From: Comamonas sp. BIGb0124
Lineage (GTDB): Bacteria > Pseudomonadota > Gammaproteobacteria > Burkholderiales > Burkholderiaceae_C
Length of the DNA: 64,000 bases
Direction: 5' to 3'
Assembly (NCBI RefSeq): GCF_003752175.1
Contig: NZ_RJVF01000014.1
Span: 248,001 to 312,000, forward strand
Below the pieces are notes generated by a model. That model was not told the DNA's origin. It made no database searches and saw nothing but the letters and a program-made list of their open reading frames with translations. This document shows, piece after piece, positions 46,261 through 56,177 of this stretch; position 1 is the stretch's first letter; each line of letters starts with the position of its first letter. The translations under genes and the position numbers were made by a program.

Positions 46261-47808
46261 TCAACTCTCGCGGCGCAGGGCAGGGAAGAGGATGATGTCG
46301 CGGATGCTGGCGCTGTCGGTGAGCAGCATCATGAAGCGGTCGATGCCGATGCCGCAGCCGCCGGTGGGAGGCATGCCGTATTCGAGGGCACGCACGAAGT
46401 CGTGGTCGAAGTACATGGCCTCGTCGTCTCCGCTGTCCTTGGCGGCGACCTGGGCGTTGAAGCGTGCGGCCTGATCCTCGGCGTCGTTGAGCTCGGAGAA
46501 ACCGTTGCCGAACTCCCGGCCGGTGATGTAGAGCTCGAAACGCTCGGTCACTTCCGGACGGTCGTCGTTGGCGCGGGCCAGCGGCGAGATCTCGGTGGGG
46601 TGTTCCATGATGAAGGTGGGCTGCCAGAGCTTGTCTTCGACGGTTTCCTCGAAATACAGCACCTGCAGGCTGGCCAGGGTGCGTGCGGCGAGCTTGTTCT
46701 TGCCTTCGCTCAGGCCCAGCTTTTGCAATGCGGCGATCAGCCACTCGCGGCTGTCGACCTGCTCGCCTGCCTCGGTGTACTTGACGATGGCTTCACGGAT
46801 GGTGAGGCGCTGGAAAGGCGCGGCCAGGTCCACCGGCTTGCCCTGGTAGGTGAGCGCCAGCGTGCCGACGGCCTTCTGCGCGGCATCGCGAATCAGGCTT
46901 TCGGTGAAGTCCATGAGGTCGCGGTAGTTCCAGTAGGCCGCGTAGAACTCCATCATCGTGAACTCGGGGTTGTGACGGACCGAGATGCCTTCGTTGCGGA
47001 AGTTGCGGTTGATTTCGAAGACACGCTCGAAACCGCCGACGATCAGCCGCTTGAGGTAGAGCTCGGGGGCGATGCGCAGGTACATCTCCTGGTCGAGCGC
47101 GTTGTGGTGCGTCACGAAGGGCTTGGCATTGGCACCGCCGGGGATGGGGTGCAGCATGGGCGTCTCGACCTCGAGGAAGCCGTTGGCGACCATGAACTCG
47201 CGGATGCCGCTGACGGCCTTGCTGCGGGCCACGAAGCGTGCACGGGCCTGTTCGTCGGTGATGAGGTCGACGTAACGCTGGCGGTACTTCTGTTCCTGGT
47301 CGGACATGCCGTGGAACTTGTCGGGCAGCGGGCGCAGGCTCTTGGTGAGCAGGCGCAGGCGGGTGACCTTGACCGACAGCTCGCCGGTCTTGGTCTTCAT
47401 CAGCGTGCCTTCGGCACCGACGATGTCGCCCAGATCCCAGCGCTTGAAATCGGCGTAGACCTCTTCGCCCACGGCGTCGCGCGTCACGTAGAGCTGGAGG
47501 CGGCCCGTGGCGTCCTGCACGGTGGCAAAGCTGGCCTTGCCCATCACACGCTTGAGCATCATGCGGCCGGCCAGGCTGACGGTCGCTGCCGCCGCCTCGA
47601 GGGCTTCGGGTTCGGTCTGGCCGTGCTCGGCCACCAGCGTCGCGGCGTGGTGGGCCGGCTTGAAATCATTGGGGAAGGCCACGCCCCGGCCCTCGGCCTG
47701 CGCTGCACGCAGGGCTTTGAGTTTCTCGCGCCGCTCGGCGATCAGTTGGTTGTCGTCGATGGCGGGGGCGGCCGCCGGGGCTGCCTGGGGGGGATTTTGA
47801 TCTGACAT
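46261..47808 (-). CDS. lysS: Lysyl-tRNA synthetase, class II
   Basis: A 515-residue class II aminoacyl-tRNA synthetase. The N-terminal anticodon-binding OB fold includes [19 protein letters not shown]; class II motif 2 is [20 protein letters not shown] and motif 3 [14 protein letters not shown] near the C-terminus. The first 20 residues are Ala/Pro/Gln-rich, a short extension. It is flanked by terminators on both sides, so it is transcribed alone. Confidence 0.98.
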   Translation of the reverse strand: MSDQNPPQAAPAAAPAIDDNQLIAERREKLKALRAAQAEGRGVAFPNDFKPAHHAATLVAEHGQTEPEALEAAAATVSLAGRMMLKRVMGKASFATVQDATGRLQLYVTRDAVGEEVYADFKRWDLGDIVGAEGTLMKTKTGELSVKVTRLRLLTKSLRPLPDKFHGMSDQEQKYRQRYVDLITDEQARARFVARSKAVSGIREFMVANGFLEVETPMLHPIPGGANAKPFVTHHNALDQEMYLRIAPELYLKRLIVGGFERVFEINRNFRNEGISVRHNPEFTMMEFYAAYWNYRDLMDFTESLIRDAAQKAVGTLALTYQGKPVDLAAPFQRLTIREAIVKYTEAGEQVDSREWLIAALQKLGLSEGKNKLAARTLASLQVLYFEETVEDKLWQPTFIMEHPTEISPLARANDDRPEVTERFELYITGREFGNGFSELNDAEDQAARFNAQVAAKDSGDDEAMYFDHDFVRALEYGMPPTGGCGIGIDRFMMLLTDSASIRDIILFPALRRES

Positions 47809-47938
47809 GAGCGGTGAAAAACGGGCGCGTCCGAAGGGGACACAAATCGCAAAGGGGTGATTTTAAGTTTGCTTGGGCGACGCGGGCTGCTGTGCTGTTG
47901 CGGCAAGCGCAAAACGGGGCCTGAATACGAACGCCGAT

Positions 47939-47973
47939 AAAAACGAAAAGCCCACGGCTGGGGCCGTGGGCTC
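47939..47973 (-). terminator. Terminator of the sdh-gltA operon
   Basis: Minus strand: a 10-bp perfect stem AGCCCACGGC/GCCGTGGGCT with a 4-base loop, followed by TTTCGTTTTT. Lies 52 bp after the gltA stop. Confidence 0.88.
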
Positions 47974-48024
47974 GTGGCGGCAGAAAAAGCGAAAGGGCTT
48001 TGACTTCGGTGTGCCGCCTGTGCT

Positions 48025-49335
48025 TCAGCGTTTGTCGATGGCGGGTACGTCGCGCACCGGGCTGCCGGTGAACAGCTGGCGGGGACGGCCGATCTTGTAC
48101 TCGGGATCGCTGATCATTTCGTTGAGCTGGGCGATCCAGCCGACCGTGCGGGCCAGCGCGAACACGCCCGTGAACACGTTGACCGGGATGCCGATGGCGC
48201 GCTGCACGATGCCCGAGTAGAAGTCGACGTTGGGGTACAGCTTGCGCTGGACGAAGTAGTCGTCTTCCAGGGCGATCTTCTCGAGCTGCTTGGCCAGGGC
48301 GAACAGGGGATCCTTTTCCAGGCCCAGTTCGGCCAGCACTTCATTGCAGGTTTCCTGCATGAGCTTGGCGCGGGGGTCGTAGTTCTTGTAGACGCGGTGG
48401 CCAAAGCCCATGAGCTTGACGCCGGACGACTTGTCCTTGACCTTTTCCATGAACTCGCCGACCTTGGCCACGCCGCCCTGGCGCTGGATGTCCTCGAGCA
48501 TGTTCAGGCAGGCTTCGTTGGCACCGCCGTGGGCAGGGCCCCACAGGCAGGCCACGCCGGCGGCGATGGCCGCAAACGGGTTGGTGCCCGACGAGCCGCA
48601 CAGGCGCACCGTGGAGGTGGATGCGTTCTGCTCGTGATCGGCGTGCAGGATGAAGATGCGGTCGAGCGCACGTTCGAGCACCGGGTTGACCTTGTATTCC
48701 TCGCACGGGTTGCCGAACATCATGCGCAGGAAGTTGCCCGAGTAGCTCAGGTCGTTCTTCGGGTACATGTAGGGTGCGCCGATGCCGTACTTGTAGGCCA
48801 TGGCGACCAGCGTGGGCATCTTGGCGATCAGGCGGATCGCCGAGATCTCGCGGTGCTCGGGATTGTTGATGTCGGTGCTGTCGTGATAGAAGGCCGACAT
48901 GCCGCCCACCAGGCCCGTCAGAACGGCCATGGGGTGAGCATCGCGGCGGAAACCGCGCAGGAAGAACTGCATCTGCTCGTTGACCATGGTGTGCTTGGTC
49001 ACGCTCTCGTCGAACGACGCCTTCTGCTCGGCATTGGGCAGTTCGCCCTTGAGCAGCAGGTGACAGACTTCGAGGAAGTCGCAGTTGGTGGCGAGTTGTT
49101 CGATGGGGTAGCCGCGGTACAGCAGCTCGCCCTTGTCGCCGTCGATGTAGGTGATCGACGATTGGCACGAAGCCGTGGCCAGGAAGCCGGGATCGTAGGT
49201 GAATTTGCCGGTCTGGCCGTAGAGCTTGCGGATGTCGATCACATCCGGGCCGATGTTGCCCTGATAGATGGGCAGCTCAATGCTGGGGTCACCGTTGCTG
49301 AACGAGAGGGTTGCTTTGTTGTCGGCGAGTTTCAT
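48025..49335 (-). CDS. gltA: Citrate synthase
   Basis: A 436-residue type II (NADH-sensitive, hexameric class) citrate synthase, condensing oxaloacetate with acetyl-CoA. Active-site parts: [27 protein letters not shown] with the catalytic histidine, and [15 protein letters not shown]; the aspartate is in [12 protein letters not shown]-terminal [16 protein letters not shown] is typical of this class. Last gene of the sdhCDAB-sdhE-gltA operon, 28 bp after sdhE. Confidence 0.98.
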   Translation of the reverse strand: MKLADNKATLSFSNGDPSIELPIYQGNIGPDVIDIRKLYGQTGKFTYDPGFLATASCQSSITYIDGDKGELLYRGYPIEQLATNCDFLEVCHLLLKGELPNAEQKASFDESVTKHTMVNEQMQFFLRGFRRDAHPMAVLTGLVGGMSAFYHDSTDINNPEHREISAIRLIAKMPTLVAMAYKYGIGAPYMYPKNDLSYSGNFLRMMFGNPCEEYKVNPVLERALDRIFILHADHEQNASTSTVRLCGSSGTNPFAAIAAGVACLWGPAHGGANEACLNMLEDIQRQGGVAKVGEFMEKVKDKSSGVKLMGFGHRVYKNYDPRAKLMQETCNEVLAELGLEKDPLFALAKQLEKIALEDDYFVQRKLYPNVDFYSGIVQRAIGIPVNVFTGVFALARTVGWIAQLNEMISDPEYKIGRPRQLFTGSPVRDVPAIDKR

Positions 49336-49363
49336 TTCACGCTTTCCTTCGAGTTACCGGTTT

Positions 49364-49660
49364 CTAAAGAGAAGAGGCGACCACATCGGGCGGTTGTCTC
49401 AGCAGTTGTAGTACTTCGCACACTTCTTCGGTGGCTAATTCTTCGGGGGGAGTCTTGCGTCCGAGCAGCAGATCCATGAGATCGTTGTCGGAAAGGTCGG
49501 TCAGCAGCGTCAGCCCCCTGGCCTGGCGTTGTGTGAGCGTGGCCTCGTAGCGCTTGAAGAAACGCTCGATGAACAGATCGTTCTCGAGCAGGCCGCGGCG
49601 GCAACGCCACTTGAGCTTGCCCAGCGATCTTGCGTCGAGAGGTTGCTGATCGTCTTGCAT
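49364..49660 (-). CDS. sdhE: FAD assembly factor SdhE
   Basis: A 98-residue protein that helps attach FAD covalently to SdhA. The family motif RGxxE is in WRCRRGLLENDLF near residue 21, followed by the helical core. It sits between sdhB and gltA in the operon, consistent with its job on the SdhA encoded two genes upstream. Confidence 0.95.
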   Translation of the reverse strand: MQDDQQPLDARSLGKLKWRCRRGLLENDLFIERFFKRYEATLTQRQARGLTLLTDLSDNDLMDLLLGRKTPPEELATEEVCEVLQLLRQPPDVVASSL

Positions 49661-49705
49661 CGAGGTTTCTTCAGATGGTTATTGTGGCCAAAACTCAGGA
49701 TTGTG

Positions 49706-50410
49706 TCAGACCGCGCGGCGGACCATCAATTCCTTGATCTTGCCAATGGCCTTGGTGGGGTTGAGTCCCTTCGGACACACGTCCACGCAGTTCATGATGG
49801 TATGGCAGCGGAACAGGCGGTACGGGTCTTCCAGGTTGTCCAGGCGAGCCGAGGTGGCCTGATCGCGGCTGTCGGCGATGAAGCGGTAGGCTTGCAGCAG
49901 GCCGGCCGGGCCGACGAACTTGTCCGGATTCCACCAGAAGCTGGGGCAGCTGGTCGAGCAGCTGGCGCACAGGATGCACTCGTAGAGGCCGTCGAGCTCT
50001 TCGCGTTCTTCGGGAGACTGCAGGCGTTCCTTCTCGGGCAGCGGCGACTCGTTGATCAGGTAAGGTTTGATCGAGTGGTACTGGTTGAAGAAGTTGGTCA
50101 TGTCCACGATCATGTCGCGGATGACCGGCAGGCCCGGCAGCGGCTTGAGCACGATCGGATCCTTGAGCGTGCGCAGGTTGGTCAGGCAGGCCAGACCGTT
50201 CTTGCCGTTGATGTTCATGGCGTCCGAACCGCAGACGCCTTCACGGCACGAGCGGCGGAACGACAGGGACGGATCGAGGGCCTTGAGCTTGACCAGTGCA
50301 TCGAGCAGCATGCGTTCGTTGCCTTCGAGTTCGATCTCGACGGTCTGCATGTAGGGCTTGGCGTCCTTGTCCGGGTCGTAGCGGTAGATCTTGAATGTAC
50401 GCTTTTGCAT
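49706..50410 (-). CDS. sdhB: Succinate dehydrogenase iron-sulfur subunit
   Basis: A 234-residue electron-transfer subunit of complex II. Three cluster motifs are complete: [21 protein letters not shown] for [2Fe-2S] (two overlapping halves near residue 59), [12 protein letters not shown] near residue 143 and [12 protein letters not shown] near residue 200 for the [4Fe-4S] and [3Fe-4S] centres. 27 bp after sdhA. Confidence 0.98.
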   Translation of the reverse strand: MQKRTFKIYRYDPDKDAKPYMQTVEIELEGNERMLLDALVKLKALDPSLSFRRSCREGVCGSDAMNINGKNGLACLTNLRTLKDPIVLKPLPGLPVIRDMIVDMTNFFNQYHSIKPYLINESPLPEKERLQSPEEREELDGLYECILCASCSTSCPSFWWNPDKFVGPAGLLQAYRFIADSRDQATSARLDNLEDPYRLFRCHTIMNCVDVCPKGLNPTKAIGKIKELMVRRAV

Positions 50411-50437
50411 GATGTTCTTTCGTCGTGGAGCGAACGC

Positions 50438-52243
50438 TTAGAAGGTACGAACCTTGGGCGGAATGGAGGCCACCGTCAGCGGCTTGAGGCGCACGGGCTT
50501 GTAGTCCAGGCTGTTGGTGGCGCTGTACCACAGGGTGTGCTTCATCCACTCCTTGTCGTTGCGGCCCAGGGGGAATTCCGGATCGTCGGCGGGACGTTCG
50601 TAGTCGTCGACCGAGTGCGCGCCGCGGCATTCGTGGCGGGCCGCCGCCGAGATCATGGTGGCCTGCGCGACTTCGATCAGGTTGTCGACTTCCAGCGCTT
50701 CCATGCGGGCGGTGTTCCAGACCTTGGACTTGTCCTTGAGGGTGACGTTCGGCACCCGTTCGCGGATCTGGTTGATGGACTGAACGCCGGCATCCATCTT
50801 TTCCTGCGTGCGGAACACGCCGGCGTGGGTCTGCATGCACTGGCGGATGTCGTTGGCCACGTCCTGCGCGTACTCGCCACCGGTCGAGCCGTCGAGGCGG
50901 GCCAGGCGCGAGAGCGTGAAGTCGGCGGCACCGGCGGGCAGGTCGCGGTAGGCCCGCGTCTTGTAGTGCTGGTCGACGATGTGGTTGCCGGCGGCGCGGC
51001 CGAACACCAGCAGATCGAGCAGCGAGTTGGTGCCCAGGCGGTTGGCGCCGTGCACGCTCACGCAGGCACATTCGCCCACGGCGTAGAGGCCGTTGATGGG
51101 CGAGGCGTAGTTGTCGCCCTTGTGTTCGACGACCTGGCCGTGGATGTTCGTCGGGATGCCGCCCATCTGGTAATGGATGGTGGGCACCACCGGGATCGGT
51201 TCCTTGGTGATGTCGACGTTGGCGAAGTTGTGGCCGATCTCTTCCACCGAGGGCAGGCGCTTGCGAATGGTTTCGGCGCCCAGGTGGTCGAGCTTCATGT
51301 AGATGAAGTCCTTGTTGGGTCCGCAGCCACGGCCTTCCTTGATTTCCTGGTCCATCGAACGGGACACGAAGTCGCGCGGGGCCAGATCCTTCAGCGTGGG
51401 CGCATAGCGCTCCATGAAGCGTTCACCGTTGCTGTTGAGCAGAATGGCGCCTTCGCCACGGCAGCCTTCGGTCAGCAGCACGCCCGCGCCGGCCACGCCG
51501 GTGGGGTGGAACTGCCAGAACTCCATGTCCTGCAGCGGAATGCCTGCGCGAGCCGCCATGCCCAGACCGTCGCCGGTGTTGATGAAGGCATTGGTGGAGG
51601 CCTGGAAGATGCGGCCGGCACCGCCGGTGGCCAGCATCACGGCCTTGGCGTGGAACACATAGGTGTCGCCGGTCTCGAGTTCGAGCGCGGTCACGCCGAC
51701 CACGTCGCCTTCGTCGTTGCGGATCAGGTCCTGCGCCATCCATTCCACGAAGAACTGGGTGCGGGCCTCGACGTTCTTCTGGTAGAGCGTGTGCAGCATG
51801 GCGTGACCGGTACGGTCGGCCGCGGCGCAGGCGCGTTGCACGGGCTTCTCGCCGTGGTTGGCGGTGTGGCCGCCGAAGGGGCGCTGGTAGATGGTGCCGT
51901 CGGCATTGCGGTCGAAAGGCATGCCGAAGTGTTCAAGTTCGTAGACGACCTTGGGGGCTTCGCGGCACATGAACTCGATCGCATCCTGGTCGCCGAGCCA
52001 GTCGGAGCCCTTGATGGTGTCGTAGAAGTGCCATTCCCAGTTGTCTTCGGACATGTTGCCGAGCGAGGCGCTCACGCCGCCCTGGGCTGCCACGGTGTGC
52101 GAGCGGGTCGGGAAGACCTTGGAGAGCACCGCCACGGACAGGCCCGCACGGGCCAGTTGCAGGGATGCGCGCATGCCGGAACCACCGGCGCCGACGATCA
52201 CGACGTCGAATTTACGGGTGCTGACGGAACGGGACGATGTCAT
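50438..52243 (-). CDS. sdhA: Succinate dehydrogenase flavoprotein subunit
   Basis: A 601-residue catalytic subunit oxidising succinate to fumarate. The FAD dinucleotide fold VVIVGAGGSGMRASLQL is at the N-terminus, and the covalent FAD histidine is in TRSHTVAAQGG near residue 50. The active-site segment HGANRLGTNSLLDL with arginine is near residue 395. Overlaps no neighbour; only three bases separate it from sdhD. Confidence 0.98.
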   Translation of the reverse strand: MTSSRSVSTRKFDVVIVGAGGSGMRASLQLARAGLSVAVLSKVFPTRSHTVAAQGGVSASLGNMSEDNWEWHFYDTIKGSDWLGDQDAIEFMCREAPKVVYELEHFGMPFDRNADGTIYQRPFGGHTANHGEKPVQRACAAADRTGHAMLHTLYQKNVEARTQFFVEWMAQDLIRNDEGDVVGVTALELETGDTYVFHAKAVMLATGGAGRIFQASTNAFINTGDGLGMAARAGIPLQDMEFWQFHPTGVAGAGVLLTEGCRGEGAILLNSNGERFMERYAPTLKDLAPRDFVSRSMDQEIKEGRGCGPNKDFIYMKLDHLGAETIRKRLPSVEEIGHNFANVDITKEPIPVVPTIHYQMGGIPTNIHGQVVEHKGDNYASPINGLYAVGECACVSVHGANRLGTNSLLDLLVFGRAAGNHIVDQHYKTRAYRDLPAGAADFTLSRLARLDGSTGGEYAQDVANDIRQCMQTHAGVFRTQEKMDAGVQSINQIRERVPNVTLKDKSKVWNTARMEALEVDNLIEVAQATMISAAARHECRGAHSVDDYERPADDPEFPLGRNDKEWMKHTLWYSATNSLDYKPVRLKPLTVASIPPKVRTF

Positions 52244-52246
52244 GGT

Positions 52247-52609
52247 TTACAGCCTCCAGAGGACTTGAATCGCCCAACCCGCACAACCGACGAGCCAGAC
52301 CATGGTGAAAATGTTGAGGGCAATTTTGATGGACACGGGTTTGACGTAGTCCATCCAGATGTCGCGAACGCCGACCCAGACGTGATAGAGCAGGGCGACG
52401 ATCACGCAGAAGGTCAGGACCTTCATCCATTGCGACGCGAAGATGCCTGCCCATTGCTCGTAGCCGATGGGGCCGGATGTAAAGATCACTTGCGCGAGCA
52501 AGATGACGGTGAAGAGGGCCATGAGGCCGCCGGTGATGCGCTGGATGAGCCAGTCGCGCAGGCCGTAGTGTGCGCCGACGACCGTGCGCTTGGAACCGTA
52601 TGTAGACAT
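52247..52609 (-). CDS. sdhD: Succinate dehydrogenase membrane anchor subunit D
   Basis: A 120-residue inner-membrane protein with three transmembrane helices (about residues 28-45, 62-82 and 95-115). It includes the family pattern HYGLRDWLIQRITGGLMAL at the first helix and LLYHVWVGVRDIWMDYV, whose histidine is the expected haem ligand and whose Asp-Tyr help form the quinone site. Confidence 0.95.
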   Translation of the reverse strand: MSTYGSKRTVVGAHYGLRDWLIQRITGGLMALFTVILLAQVIFTSGPIGYEQWAGIFASQWMKVLTFCVIVALLYHVWVGVRDIWMDYVKPVSIKIALNIFTMVWLVGCAGWAIQVLWRL

Positions 52610-52632
52610 GTGGGGAGACTCCTGCGGACGGA

Positions 52633-53064
52633 TCAGTACAGGCCAAAGAGCTTGGCGCCCAGGACCACGGTCAGGCCGATGCTCAGCGCCAGGGTGACCA
52701 GAGCCGAGGTGTGGCCGAATTTTTTGCTCACGGCGTGAGCCACATCCATCCAGAGGTGGCGGAGGCCGGCGATGAAATGGTGCAGGTAAGCCCAGATCAG
52801 GGCCAGAGCCACGAGCTTGAGGAACCAGCCGGGAACAAAACCGAGACCTTCATTGAAGGCACCGCGAAACACGGCATAGGAGTATTCCGAGGACACGGAG
52901 GTGTCGAACAGCCAGATGATGAATGGCAGGAACAGGAACATCAGCAGGCCGCTGATGCGATGGAGGATGGAAACCCATCCTGCGGGAGGCAGCCGGTAGG
53001 TCGTCAGGTCCTTGATGGCATTGATATTTTTGAATTCCGGCCTTTTTTTGGCAAGCTCAGTCAT
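52633..53064 (-). CDS. sdhC: Succinate dehydrogenase cytochrome b556 subunit
   Basis: A 143-residue membrane anchor with three helices. The quinone-site segment LPPAGWVSILHRISGLLMFL (Ser and Arg) is near residue 30 and the haem-binding histidine in AYLHHFIAGLRHLWMD near residue 93. First gene of the sdhCDAB-sdhE-gltA operon; a promoter and a large dyad lie in the 228 bp upstream. Confidence 0.96.
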   Translation of the reverse strand: MTELAKKRPEFKNINAIKDLTTYRLPPAGWVSILHRISGLLMFLFLPFIIWLFDTSVSSEYSYAVFRGAFNEGLGFVPGWFLKLVALALIWAYLHHFIAGLRHLWMDVAHAVSKKFGHTSALVTLALSIGLTVVLGAKLFGLY

Positions 53065-53162
53065 GGCATGGCTTTCTTTCGTGGAAGGGAATGCTATTTG
53101 TCGTGATTGGCGATGTAACTCGCTTGTAACCCGAGTCGATCTCCACGCGCGGACAACCGAAA

Positions 53163-53168
53163 ATTCTA
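53163..53168 (-). promoter_or_regulatory. Possible -10 element of the sdh operon
   Basis: TAGAAT on the minus strand (five of six positions), about 100 bases upstream of the sdhC ATG. No strong -35 at 16-18 bases; the dyad at 53189-53223 begins where it would be. Confidence 0.4.
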
Positions 53169-53188
53169 TTGCACCGCACGATAAATGA

Positions 53189-53223
53189 CCGAGGTACCCG
53201 TCATATTTGACTAAGGTACTCGG
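53189..53223. promoter_or_regulatory. 35-bp dyad upstream of sdhC, candidate operator
   Basis: Outer arms CCGAGGTAC (53189-53197) and GTACTCGG (53216-53223) pair with one bulge; nested inside is GTCA (53200-53203), four bases, TGAC (53208-53211). It lies at and upstream of the expected -35 of the sdh promoter. No T-run, so it is not a terminator. Confidence 0.5.
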
Positions 53224-53292
53224 AGTGGCATGGAGGGGGGCAGTCGTCTCCTTTTTGTCTTGTTTTTTGCCGATGACCGCATGGATGCGGAA

Positions 53293-54099
53293 TCAGCTGA
53301 GCATATTTCGATAGTGGTGGATGTCGGTGCGATAGAGGCCGCGGCGCAACTCCATCGGGACGTCGTTGTAGGTGTAGGCCAGGCGTTCGACGCTCAGCAG
53401 CGGTGCCCCGGGCTGTACGCCCAGCCACTCGCAATTGTCGGTGTCCGCGGCCACGGCCTTGAGTTTTTCTTCGGCGCGCACCATGCGCACGCCGAACTCG
53501 GATTCGAAGAGGGCGTACATCGGCGCATCGGTCCGGGCCAGGCGTTCGAGGGTCAGGCCCTTGAATGCGTTGCCAGGAAGCCACAGGTCTTCGAGGATCG
53601 TGGGTTGCTGCGCAAATGCGAGCGTGCGGCGCACGTAGATCACGGCATCGCCCGCGCGCAGGCCCAGGGCGCGGGCGATGTCTGCCGAGGCACGCAGGCG
53701 TTTGCAATCGAGGAAGCGGCGCAGCGCCGGGCCTTCGCTCTGCTGGTCGCCGCGGTCGGGCGACAGGCGCAGGAAACGGTAGTTGACGTGCTGCTCGGCA
53801 TGGGTGGCGACGAACGTGCCCTTGCCCTGGCGGCGGATCAGCAGGTGGTGGGCGGCCAGCTCGTCGATGGCCTTGCGGACGGTGCCCTGGCTGACGCGGT
53901 AACGCGCGGCCAGCTCCATTTCACTGGGGATGGACTCACCGGGTTTCCACTCGCCGCCTTCGAGGCTCTGCAGGATCAAGCCCTTGATCTGCTGGTACAG
54001 CGGACTGAAAGCCGGGCCGGCCGGCCCGCTCAGGGGGGGCGTTTCCGTCTCGGCGGTCGCGGCGCGGGGCACCGGAGCACTGGAAGAAGAAGTAGCCAT
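53293..54099 (-). CDS. GntR/HutC family transcriptional regulator
   Basis: A 268-residue repressor. After a 40-residue Ser/Ala/Pro-rich tail comes the winged helix (SPLYQQIKGLILQSLEGGEW ... IPSEMELAARYRVSQGTVRKAIDELAA), then a UTRA-type effector domain with RRTLAFAQQPTILEDLW, ending in GLYRTDIHHYRNML. This tail is typical of the HutC subfamily. The start at 54099 is chosen over an in-frame codon at 54189, which would lie upstream of the predicted transcription start. Its location between sdh and mdh suggests it controls TCA-cycle genes; the effector is unknown. Confidence 0.93.
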   Translation of the reverse strand: MATSSSSAPVPRAATAETETPPLSGPAGPAFSPLYQQIKGLILQSLEGGEWKPGESIPSEMELAARYRVSQGTVRKAIDELAAHHLLIRRQGKGTFVATHAEQHVNYRFLRLSPDRGDQQSEGPALRRFLDCKRLRASADIARALGLRAGDAVIYVRRTLAFAQQPTILEDLWLPGNAFKGLTLERLARTDAPMYALFESEFGVRMVRAEEKLKAVAADTDNCEWLGVQPGAPLLSVERLAYTYNDVPMELRRGLYRTDIHHYRNMLS

Positions 54100-54184
54100 G
54101 ATCTCTTGAAAGTTCGCGGGGACGGCCGGGCCGATCCGGGTTGCGGCAAAGACCGCAGCCGGGGCTGGGGATCGGCTGGCCGCG

Positions 54185-54212
54185 ATCATATCTTATATAA
54201 GATATAAGACAA
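54185..54212 (-). promoter_or_regulatory. Predicted gntR promoter
   Basis: Minus strand: TTGTCT (54212-54207), 16 bases, TATGAT (54190-54185). Start near 54178. The 18-bp palindrome covers the whole spacer and half of the -10. Confidence 0.55.
54188..54205. promoter_or_regulatory. Perfect 18-bp palindrome, likely GntR operator
   Basis: ATATCTTATATAAGATAT is identical on both strands. It lies inside the predicted gntR promoter and nine bases upstream of the mdh -35, the expected site for an autoregulated GntR repressor. No exact copy is seen at sdhC. Confidence 0.7.
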
Positions 54213-54213
54213 A

Positions 54214-54243
54214 TTGACTCGGTTTATCCTGCAGCAGTACACT
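54214..54243 (+). promoter_or_regulatory. Predicted mdh promoter
   Basis: TTGACT, 18 bases, TACACT. Start near 54250, about 100 nt before the mdh ATG. Divergent from and adjacent to the gntR promoter. Confidence 0.6.
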
Positions 54244-54353
54244 CGAATGCTGTGCGGGGTCCTGCCGTCGGACTGCTGGCAACGAGACGAGCAGCAGGTG
54301 TCATCCAGGCGGTCGAGAATCCCACATCCAACACCCCCATACAGGAGCCTTCA

Positions 54354-55340
54354 ATGAGTAAAAAGCCCGTTCGTGTCGCCGTTACCGGTGCTGCTGGTCA
54401 AATCGGTTATGCCCTGCTGTTCCGTATCGCCTCCGGCGAAATGCTGGGCAAGGATCAGCCCGTCATTCTGCAACTGCTCGAGATTCCCGACGAAAAGGCT
54501 CAGAAGGCGCTCAAGGGCGTGATCATGGAGCTCGAGGACTGCGCATTCCCCCTGCTGGCCGGCGTGATTCCCACGGGCGACCCGCTGGTGGCCTTCAAGG
54601 ATGCCGACTACGCCCTGCTGGTGGGCGCACGCCCCCGCGGTCCGGGCATGGAACGCGCCGACCTGCTGGCCGCCAACGCGCAGATCTTCACGGCTCAGGG
54701 CAAGGCTCTGAACGAAGTGGCTTCGCGCGACGTCAAGGTTCTGGTGGTGGGCAACCCCGCCAACACGAACGCCTACATCGCCATGAAGAGCGCGCCCGAT
54801 CTGCCGGCCAAGAACTTCACGGCCATGCTGCGCCTGGATCACAACCGCGCCGCCAGCCAGATCGCCGCCAAGACCGGCACCGCCGTGGGCGACATCCAGA
54901 AGCTGACCGTGTGGGGCAACCATTCGCCCACCATGTACGCCGACTACCGTTTCGCCACCGTCGGCGGCAAGGCCGTCAAGGACCTGATCAACGACCAGGT
55001 GTGGAATGCCGACACGTTCCTGCCCACCGTGGGCAAGCGCGGCGCCGCCATCATCGAAGCCCGTGGCCTGTCCTCGGCTGCTTCGGCTGCCAACGCCGCC
55101 ATCGACCACGTGCGCGACTGGGCCCTGGGCTCCAACGGCCATTGGGTCACCATGGGCGTTCCCTCCAATGGCGAATACGGCATTCCGGCCGGCGTGATCT
55201 TCGGTTTCCCCGTGACCACCGAGAACGGCGAATACAAGATCGTCGAAGGCCTGGAAATCGATGCATTCAGCCAGGAACGCATCAACAAGACCCTCAAGGA
55301 ACTGCAAGACGAGCAAGCCGGCGTGTCGCACCTGCTGTGA
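54354..55340 (+). CDS. mdh: Malate dehydrogenase
   Basis: A 328-residue NAD-dependent malate dehydrogenase of the cytosolic-type (LDH-like superfamily) branch. NAD-binding [18 protein letters not shown] is at the N-terminus; [16 protein letters not shown] carries the mobile-loop arginines; [13 protein letters not shown] and the active-site histidine in [12 protein letters not shown] follow. AGGAG at 54342-54346 fixes the ATG. Divergent from gntR. Confidence 0.98.
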   Translation: MSKKPVRVAVTGAAGQIGYALLFRIASGEMLGKDQPVILQLLEIPDEKAQKALKGVIMELEDCAFPLLAGVIPTGDPLVAFKDADYALLVGARPRGPGMERADLLAANAQIFTAQGKALNEVASRDVKVLVVGNPANTNAYIAMKSAPDLPAKNFTAMLRLDHNRAASQIAAKTGTAVGDIQKLTVWGNHSPTMYADYRFATVGGKAVKDLINDQVWNADTFLPTVGKRGAAIIEARGLSSAASAANAAIDHVRDWALGSNGHWVTMGVPSNGEYGIPAGVIFGFPVTTENGEYKIVEGLEIDAFSQERINKTLKELQDEQAGVSHLL

Positions 55341-55385
55341 TGGCCGCGCGTGGCGTGACTTTGTGTTTCACCGTCGACTGAACCG

Positions 55386-56177
55386 ATGACAGCCTGGAAC
55401 CCCGATCTCTACCGTCGCTACGAAGACGAACGTACCCGCCCGGCGCAGGAGCTGCTGGCGCGTGTGCCGCTGTCCGAGGCGCGCGAGATCGTGGATCTGG
55501 GCTGCGGCCCCGGCAACTCGACGGAGTTGCTGGTGCGCCGTTATCCCCAGGCGCAGGTGACGGGCATCGACAACGATGCCGCCATGATCTCCAGCGCCCG
55601 GCTCAGATTGCCGGGCGTTGCCTTTGAGCAGGCCGATCTGGCCGCTCCGGACGCATGGGCCGCCCTTGGCCGTCCCGCGCCCGACCTGATTTATGCCAAT
55701 GCGGCACTGCAGTGGGTGGATGGGCACGAGACCCTGATCCCCCGGCTGTTTGCCGCGCTGGCGCCGGGTGGCGTGCTCGCCATCCAGATGCCCGACAACC
55801 GGCAGGAGCCGACGCACCGGCTCATGCGCGAGGTGGGCGCTGCGGCGCCCTGGTCATCGCACATGGGCGATGTGCATGCCATGCGCACCGGCATCCTGCC
55901 GCTGCGCGACTACTACGACCTGCTGGCCCCCGAGGCCGCCGGCGTGGATGTCTGGCATACCGTGTACCAGCACCCCATGGCCTCGGCCGCAGCCATCGTC
56001 GAGTGGGTGCGGGCCACCGGCCTCAAGCCTTTCCTGGCCCGCCTGCCCGAGTCGTTGCAGGCGGGTTACCTGGCCGAATACGAACGCCAGATCGATGCCG
56101 CCTACCCGGCGCAGCGCGACGGTCTGCGTCTGCTGGCCTTTCCCCGCATGTTCATCGTTGCACGGCGGGCTGCATGA
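55386..56177 (+). CDS. tam: Trans-aconitate 2-methyltransferase
   Basis: A 263-residue SAM-dependent methyltransferase. The N-terminus WNPDLYRRYEDERTRPAQEL closely follows the E. coli Tam start, and motif I is VDLGCGPGNSTELL near residue 38; IYANAALQWVDGH is the post-II motif. Tam methylates trans-aconitate, the side product of aconitase that inhibits the enzyme. Its stop overlaps the next start by ATGA, and acnB follows, so the context supports the assignment. Confidence 0.93.
   Translation: MTAWNPDLYRRYEDERTRPAQELLARVPLSEAREIVDLGCGPGNSTELLVRRYPQAQVTGIDNDAAMISSARLRLPGVAFEQADLAAPDAWAALGRPAPDLIYANAALQWVDGHETLIPRLFAALAPGGVLAIQMPDNRQEPTHRLMREVGAAAPWSSHMGDVHAMRTGILPLRDYYDLLAPEAAGVDVWHTVYQHPMASAAAIVEWVRATGLKPFLARLPESLQAGYLAEYERQIDAAYPAQRDGLRLLAFPRMFIVARRAA

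Noticed and set aside
49529-52738. A 1069-codon frame antisense to sdhE-sdhB-sdhA-sdhD
   Set aside because: It crosses four genes with complete motifs; composition is that of an antisense shadow.
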